A stretch of 64,000 nt of DNA, taken from an uncultured Aquimarina sp. Its GTDB lineage: Bacteria > Bacteroidota > Bacteroidia > Flavobacteriales > Flavobacteriaceae. The notes beneath the pieces are model-generated. The model worked only from the letters and a program-made list of their open reading frames with translations, had not been told where the DNA came from and made no database searches. The translations under genes and the position numbers were made by a program. Location: the NCBI GenBank assembly GCA_947496705.1, contig CANMDW010000011.1, forward strand, positions 1 through 64,000, in the 5' to 3' direction. Positions 60,001-64,000 of the stretch are shown here, in pieces. The stretch's first letter is position 1; every line of letters begins with the position of its first letter.

Positions 60001-61502
60001 ATTTATCGCAGTTGATTTACGATTTAAAATCAGCAAATAGAGCTGCAAGAATCAATGTGAAATTAGTTTCTGAAGTAGGAGTAGGAACTGTTGCCGCTGG
60101 TGTGGCCAAAGCCAAAGCCGATGTGATCTTAATTTCAGGATTTGACGGAGGAACCGGAGCATCACCGCTAACCTCATTAAAACATGCGGGCCTACCATGG
60201 GAATTAGGTATTGCCGAAGCGCAGCAAACCCTGGTTGGAAACAACCTGCGTAGCCGTGTGGTAGTAGAATGCGACGGCCAGCTAAAAACCGGTCGTGATG
60301 TTGCCGTAGCTTGTTTGTTGGGAGCAGAAGAATTTGGATTTGCAACCGCCCCGCTGGTAGCTTCAGGATGTATTATGATGCGGGTATGTCATTTAAATAC
60401 CTGTCCGGTTGGGATTGCTACTCAAAACCCCGAATTACGTAAGAAATTCAAAGGAAAACCAGAGCATGTAGTAAACTATATGTATTTTGTAGCTCAGGAA
60501 TTACGTGAGATTATGGCGCAACTCGGTTTCCGTACAATTAATGAAATGGTAGGGCAGGTAAGCAAGCTCAATCACAATAAAGCAATTGAACATTACAAAG
60601 CTGCCGGAATAGACCTTACACCAATTTTGCACCAGGTAGAAGTACCAGAAGAAGTTGAGATTTATAATACTGAAGAACAGGATCATGGCCTTGGAAAATC
60701 TATAGATTTTGAAATTATAGAGCAGGCACACACAGCATTGTTCCGTAAGGAAAGAACCACACTCGATTTTGATATTTGCAATACAGACAGAACCGTAGGC
60801 GCAATCCTAAGCAACGAGATCTCAAAAATATATGGTGCTCAGGGACTACCCGATAATACCTTGAAATTAAACTTTACAGGATCTGCCGGGCAGAGTTTTG
60901 GGGCTTTTGCCACCAAAGGATTAACGATGGTCGTAAATGGTAATACCAACGATTATTTGGGAAAAGGACTCTCGGGAGCAAAACTGATTATTAAAGTACC
61001 GGAAGAAGCCACTATTGTTCCCGAAAAGAATGTAATAACGGGTAATGTAACTTTATATGGGGCCACTGCCGGAGAAGTGTATATTAATGGAAAAGCCGGC
61101 GAACGCTTCTGTGTGCGTAACTCTGGAGCTAAGGCCGTGGTCGAAGGAATTGGAGATCATGGATGTGAGTATATGACAGGTGGTGTAGCTGTGATTCTGG
61201 GTGAAGTTGGAAGAAACTTTGGAGCAGGAATGTCTGGAGGGATCGCATATATCTATGATGATAATAAGACCTTCGAAGCACATTGTAATAAAGAAGCGTT
61301 GAATCTTGATCCTGTTGTAGAGAAAAAGGATGTTGATGAGCTAAAAACATTGATCGAGAATCACTACAATGCTACATTAAGTCCTTTAGCACAACGAATA
61401 CTCGAAAATTGGGAAAAAGAATTGCCAAAATTCATTAAGATCTTCCCGGAAGAGTATAAGCAAGCGTTAAAACGATTAGAAGAAGAGAGTTTGCAAGTTT
61501 AG
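57006..61502 (+). CDS. gltB: Glutamate synthase large subunit
   Basis: A 1498-residue protein with the expected domain order: N-terminal glutaminase with nucleophile Cys16 exposed after removal of a short propeptide (FEHDAC-GAGF), central domain, FMN-binding synthase domain (GEGGENPLRFY, GQLPGPKVNPEIA, GFDGGTGASPLTS), the 3Fe-4S cysteines (CIMMRVCHLNTCPVG), and a C-terminal β-helix (GGVAVILGEVGRNFGAGMSGG). With GltD it makes two glutamates from glutamine and 2-oxoglutarate. Confidence 0.97.
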   Translation: MKKQGMYLPEFEHDACGAGFICSLEGKKSNDIIHKALEILEKLEHRGAVSADGKTGDGAGILIDIPHDFFIEHCDFTLPDAGEYAVSNVFLPKKENQRQFCIDTFEKNIAEQGLVLLGWRDVPVDHIHIGEIAATTEPFIKQIFIGKENEDQSYFDFNLKLFTARKITEHTIYSSKLSENKFFYLPSLSTKTLIFKGLLMPEDIKLYYTDLMDPKVVTRLALVHQRFSTNTFPTWDLAQPFRYMCHNGEINTLRGNVTRMRSREELLESEWFGEDIKKVLPVVLKGKSDSASMDMVVELLLMTGRSLPEVMMMMVPEAWEKNPEMSEVKKAFYEYNSCAMEPWDGPASIPFTDGNYIGAVLDRNGLRPSRYSVTKDGYVIMSSETGVVEIEPDNIEFHGRLEPGKMFLVNMNEGRIVNDEEIKEKIAAKHPYREWLDHNLVHLKDIPYNDCPLFLGEETVSKRKEVFGYTQEDIDTIIVPMGQQGKEPIGSMGSDTPIAVLSERPQLIYNYFKQLFAQVTNPPLDGIREELICDISLTLGADYNIFDINEKHCNKLKIQNPVISKEDLDKIKTYAEKGFKSTSVPMLYNINRGLNGLEDALEKLLKDTSDAIDGGTNIVILSDRNVSKHRAPIPALLACSYVNSGLQKLGKRSKVSIIIESAEPREVHHFALLFGYGASAINPYMVNEIIREQIEENNISDLTFENAIYNYNKAVGKGVLKVMNKIGISTLNSYRSSQLFECIGINTKVVDQYFPNTATRIEGIGLYEIEKEIAKRYKRAYAEQEVAADLDLEIGGQYRWRRNGEKHQFNPLSVAKLQKSVRDNDPKTYKEYAELINEQSKSLMTIRGLLEFSNYDPIPIDEVEPWTEIVKRFKTGAMSYGSISKEAHENLAIAMNRIGGKSNSGEGGENPLRFYKDVNGDWKNSAIKQVASGRFGVSSNYLTNAAEIQIKMAQGAKPGEGGQLPGPKVNPEIAKTRNSTPYVGLISPPPHHDIYSIEDLSQLIYDLKSANRAARINVKLVSEVGVGTVAAGVAKAKADVILISGFDGGTGASPLTSLKHAGLPWELGIAEAQQTLVGNNLRSRVVVECDGQLKTGRDVAVACLLGAEEFGFATAPLVASGCIMMRVCHLNTCPVGIATQNPELRKKFKGKPEHVVNYMYFVAQELREIMAQLGFRTINEMVGQVSKLNHNKAIEHYKAAGIDLTPILHQVEVPEEVEIYNTEEQDHGLGKSIDFEIIEQAHTALFRKERTTLDFDICNTDRTVGAILSNEISKIYGAQGLPDNTLKLNFTGSAGQSFGAFATKGLTMVVNGNTNDYLGKGLSGAKLIIKVPEEATIVPEKNVITGNVTLYGATAGEVYINGKAGERFCVRNSGAKAVVEGIGDHGCEYMTGGVAVILGEVGRNFGAGMSGGIAYIYDDNKTFEAHCNKEALNLDPVVEKKDVDELKTLIENHYNATLSPLAQRILENWEKELPKFIKIFPEEYKQALKRLEEESLQV

Positions 61503-61579
61503 AGTTATGAGTTTTAAGAATAAGAAATCTCTGTGTAATAAAAATAATAGCTAACAGCTATAAAAATATAGGTAAGTAA

Positions 61580-63043
61580 ATGGGAAAGACAACTGGATTT
61601 TTAGAATTTGAAAGAGAGACCGAACAGTACCAGCCTGTTAAAGATCGTATAAAAGACTATAAAGAGTTTACGGTAGAGATGCCGGAAAAGAAACTCAAAA
61701 ACCAGGGAGCACGATGTATGGATTGCGGGATACCGTTCTGCCATAGTGGGTGTCCGCTGGGGAATCTGATTCCCGACTTTAATGATGCCGTATATCGCGG
61801 TAAGTGGGAAAAAGCAGCCAATATTTTGCATGCTACCAATAATTTTCCTGAGTTTACAGGGCGATTATGTCCCGCACCATGTGAGGAAGCCTGTGTGTTA
61901 GGGATCAATGAAGATCCTGTAACGATAGAGAATATCGAAAAGAATATTGTAGAGCAAGCCTTTAAAAATGGATGGGTAATTGCCAACCCACCAAAAGAGA
62001 GAACCGGTAAAATGGTTGCAGTAATTGGTTCTGGCCCTGCCGGATTGGCAACTGCTCAGCAGTTAAATCGAGCCGGGCATTTGGTAACTGTTTTTGAAAG
62101 AGATGAAAAAGTAGGAGGGTTACTGCGGTATGGTATTCCCGATTTTAAAATGGAAAAACAGGTAATCGATCGTCGTATTGCTGTCATGGAAAAAGAAGGC
62201 ATTATATTCAAAACCAATATGCATATCGGAAAAGATATCAAAGCCGATCAATTAAAAGAAGCGTATGATGCTGTGGTATTGTGTACAGGAGCAACAGTAC
62301 GCCGTAATTTACCTGTAAAAGGCGTAGATTTAAAAGGAGTAGTGCAAGCCATGGATTTCTTGCCGCAAAATAACAGAAGGGTAGACGGAATTAAAGATTT
62401 GGGAGAAGAAATATTAGCTACAGATAAAGATGTTATTGTGATTGGAGGAGGAGATACCGGATCAGACTGTATCGGTACTTCTGTACGTCATGGTGCGACT
62501 TCGGTAACCAATTTTGAAATTATGGGCAAAGCAACTACAGAACGCCCTGCCAACCAACCCTGGCCATTCTGGCCCATGCGTTTACGTACCAGTTCTTCAC
62601 ATCAGGAAGGCGTAGAACGTAACTGGAGTATCTCTACCAAAGAATTTTTAGGAGATGAAAACGGAAACCTGAAAGGATTGATCACAACGCAGGTTGAATG
62701 GGTAAAAGAAAACGGTCGATTTACCTTAAAAGAGGTCCCCAATACCGAAAAGGAGTGGAAATGTGAATTAGCATTACTCGCTTTAGGGTTTACAGGATCA
62801 GAACCAACAATAGCAGAGCAATTGGGAATTGATATGGATGCCAGAACAAATATAAAAGCAACCGAAGACAACTATGCGACCAATGTAAAAGGTGTTTTCG
62901 CCGCAGGAGATACTCGTAGAGGGCAATCACTCATCGTTTGGGCCATCGCCGAAGGCAGAGAAGCAGCATATCACGTAGACACCTATTTAATGGGAAGTTC
63001 GAATCTGCCCTTAAAAGGAGAAGGGGATTTACCGAGGATATAA
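61580..63043 (+). CDS. gltD: Glutamate synthase small subunit
   Basis: A 487-residue protein. The N-terminal cysteines for 4Fe-4S clusters (CMDCGIPFCHSGCPLGN; CPAPCEEACVLG), FAD-binding VIGSGPAGLA and NAD(P)H-binding VIGGGDTGSDC are all present. It passes electrons from NADPH to GltB. It lies 77 bp after gltB in the same operon; a perfect hairpin follows. Confidence 0.97.
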   Translation: MGKTTGFLEFERETEQYQPVKDRIKDYKEFTVEMPEKKLKNQGARCMDCGIPFCHSGCPLGNLIPDFNDAVYRGKWEKAANILHATNNFPEFTGRLCPAPCEEACVLGINEDPVTIENIEKNIVEQAFKNGWVIANPPKERTGKMVAVIGSGPAGLATAQQLNRAGHLVTVFERDEKVGGLLRYGIPDFKMEKQVIDRRIAVMEKEGIIFKTNMHIGKDIKADQLKEAYDAVVLCTGATVRRNLPVKGVDLKGVVQAMDFLPQNNRRVDGIKDLGEEILATDKDVIVIGGGDTGSDCIGTSVRHGATSVTNFEIMGKATTERPANQPWPFWPMRLRTSSSHQEGVERNWSISTKEFLGDENGNLKGLITTQVEWVKENGRFTLKEVPNTEKEWKCELALLALGFTGSEPTIAEQLGIDMDARTNIKATEDNYATNVKGVFAAGDTRRGQSLIVWAIAEGREAAYHVDTYLMGSSNLPLKGEGDLPRI

Positions 63044-63053
63044 GTATAGGCAT

Positions 63054-63096
63054 ATAGACCTGTCAGGTTTTCAAAACCTGACAGGTCTATAAAAAA
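63054..63096 (+). terminator. Terminator of gltBD
   Basis: A perfect 18-bp inverted repeat (63054-63071 and 63073-63090) around one C, then AAAAAA. On the minus strand it would also end leftward transcripts. Confidence 0.8.
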
Positions 63097-63207
63097 CAAT
63101 TGAATTTTATGCTGGGAAGCCTGTATCCTACAGGTAGTTATAACTTCACAGAAGGTTATAAGTATAGTTTTTATACGTGCGAAGTTTGCAACTTCGTACA
63201 GCTGGTT

Positions 63208-63783
63208 TTATTTTACAGACCCAAATTCTTTTATTAATACGGTTGTTAAGTTATCCCAATTGAATTCTTTTGGCTCAGACAAATAATTAAAACCATAATA
63301 GTCGTAAATTCCATAAACCATGAAATTATTTGTTTCCAAAATCAAATCAGGATGCATAAATTGACGGTGACTTTGAAGGCGTTCCTCATACTCTAAAGTT
63401 TTTTCAAGCCCTACTTTCAGCATTTTTTTATATTCCATTGGCACAAACCATACATGATACCGAGGCTTAACTTTTCTTTTTTCTCGTATATAGTTACTTT
63501 TATCATTCCCATAGTAAGAAAGTTCTACTTCTTCATTCACTCCTTCAATTGTTGCTTTAAAGCCTTTTACACTGGTATACTTTTCATGGTATGGGCTTTG
63601 GTTTTCTTTTATCTCGATGAGTTTCCATCCGGTTGGAAGTACTTTTGTCAGTTTGTTTCGGATGAATAACTTATCCAGTAAAATTGATTCAGTACAAGTC
63701 ACTAACAATAAAGATAAGATTGAGACACTCAAAGTCCGATAAAAATAAATAATCAATTGATAGGCACATATTTGTTTTATCAT
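63208..63783 (-). CDS. Hypothetical lipoprotein
   Basis: About 191 residues from ATG 63783; an upstream start at 63852 would add a stretch that reads like non-coding repeat sequence. A hydrophobic segment ends in a lipobox (SLLLVTC). The rest is a soluble domain (YHVWFVPMEYKKMLKVGLEK; MVYGIYDYYGFN) of unknown function. Confidence 0.6.
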   Translation of the reverse strand: MIKQICAYQLIIYFYRTLSVSILSLLLVTCTESILLDKLFIRNKLTKVLPTGWKLIEIKENQSPYHEKYTSVKGFKATIEGVNEEVELSYYGNDKSNYIREKRKVKPRYHVWFVPMEYKKMLKVGLEKTLEYEERLQSHRQFMHPDLILETNNFMVYGIYDYYGFNYLSEPKEFNWDNLTTVLIKEFGSVK

Positions 63784-63875
63784 ATTAATGTTGTTAACGT
63801 CTCGGCTATGGTTAGTACGGAAATTAAAAGTAGTGAACTTTCGATTAAGCACTTAGCCAAAACTTTTTATTTTGT

Positions 63876-64000
63876 TTTATTCCCAATAGTGGCATTCAAT
63901 TCCTATTTTCTTTATTATTTCAAATCCATTTTCATTTGCGTATTTAGTCATTGTTCTTCTCAATAATTTTGGATAATAAAATGCAACTATCGATTCCTGA
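63876..64000 (-). CDS. C-terminal end of a gene leaving the window (partial)
   Basis: The minus strand is open from the window edge to TAA at 63878-63876 and reads as protein (ESIVAFYYPKLLRRTMTKY, then ANENGFEIIKKIGIECHYWE). Too short to assign. It ends about 90 bases before the lipoprotein gene on the same strand. Confidence 0.45.

Noticed and set aside
63783..63852. Upstream start for the last lipoprotein
   Set aside because: The extra 23 residues precede the natural signal peptide and the DNA resembles an intergenic repeat.

Overview
The window is AT-rich DNA from a marine-type member of the Bacteroidota, most likely a Flavobacteriaceae relative such as Aquimarina (genus is an inference). 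Supporting signs are type IX secretion (T9SS) C-terminal sorting domains on large secreted enzymes, Bacteroidota promoters (TTTG near -33, TAnnTTTG near -7), Bacteroides-type tra/mob genes, and an intact mnmE, amtB-glnK and gltBD.

Left edge (1-4930): the end of an IS21-family insertion sequence, whose istA start codon lies at base 35 on the minus strand, abuts a defence block. The block is a three-gene AbiE-like nucleotidyltransferase operon and a TOTE-type primase-helicase. The bases just outside the att site at 4931 resemble the inner end of the neighbouring element, so this block may be an older element stacked at the same site.

Integrated element (4931-41598, about 36.7 kb): a conjugative element inserted into the 3' end of mnmE. 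A 17-bp att core (16/17 identical) marks both ends and includes the mnmE stop codon. From left to right it carries: a four-gene type II CBASS anti-phage operon (CD-NTase, E2-E1 fusion Cap2, JAMM protease Cap3, and a DUF6602-like putative nuclease as effector); a coupling protein and a type IV secretion operon (VirB2, B3, B4, B5, B6, TraK, TraM, TraN, TraO) ending in a giant 2057-residue lipoprotein built of TraQ-like repeats; a lipoprotein operon with a single-repeat relative; a relaxase with a BfmA-like partner; a peptidoglycan amidase; six tiny HTH proteins of about 62-69 residues; HicAB; a ParA (split by an in-frame TGA) with a small partner; SSB; a GC-rich structured RNA candidate; twelve 16-bp iterons next to a Rep_3 initiator; an excisionase-like protein; a membrane protein; and a tyrosine integrase. 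It therefore joins plasmid replication and partition to ICE integration and transfer. A 15-bp palindrome (ATTCC-N5-GGAAT and variants) occurs ten times inside the element, mostly at promoters, and looks like the operator of the small HTH proteins.

Right flank (41584-64000): chromosomal genes. After mnmE come two tandem secreted trypsin-like proteases whose 3' halves are nearly identical (gene conversion), a 1971-residue secreted protein with an N-terminal pectate-lyase-like helix and a C-terminal heparinase-like lyase, a DUF4870 membrane protein, and the nitrogen assimilation genes amtB-glnK and gltB-gltD. The window ends with a lipoprotein and a partial gene.
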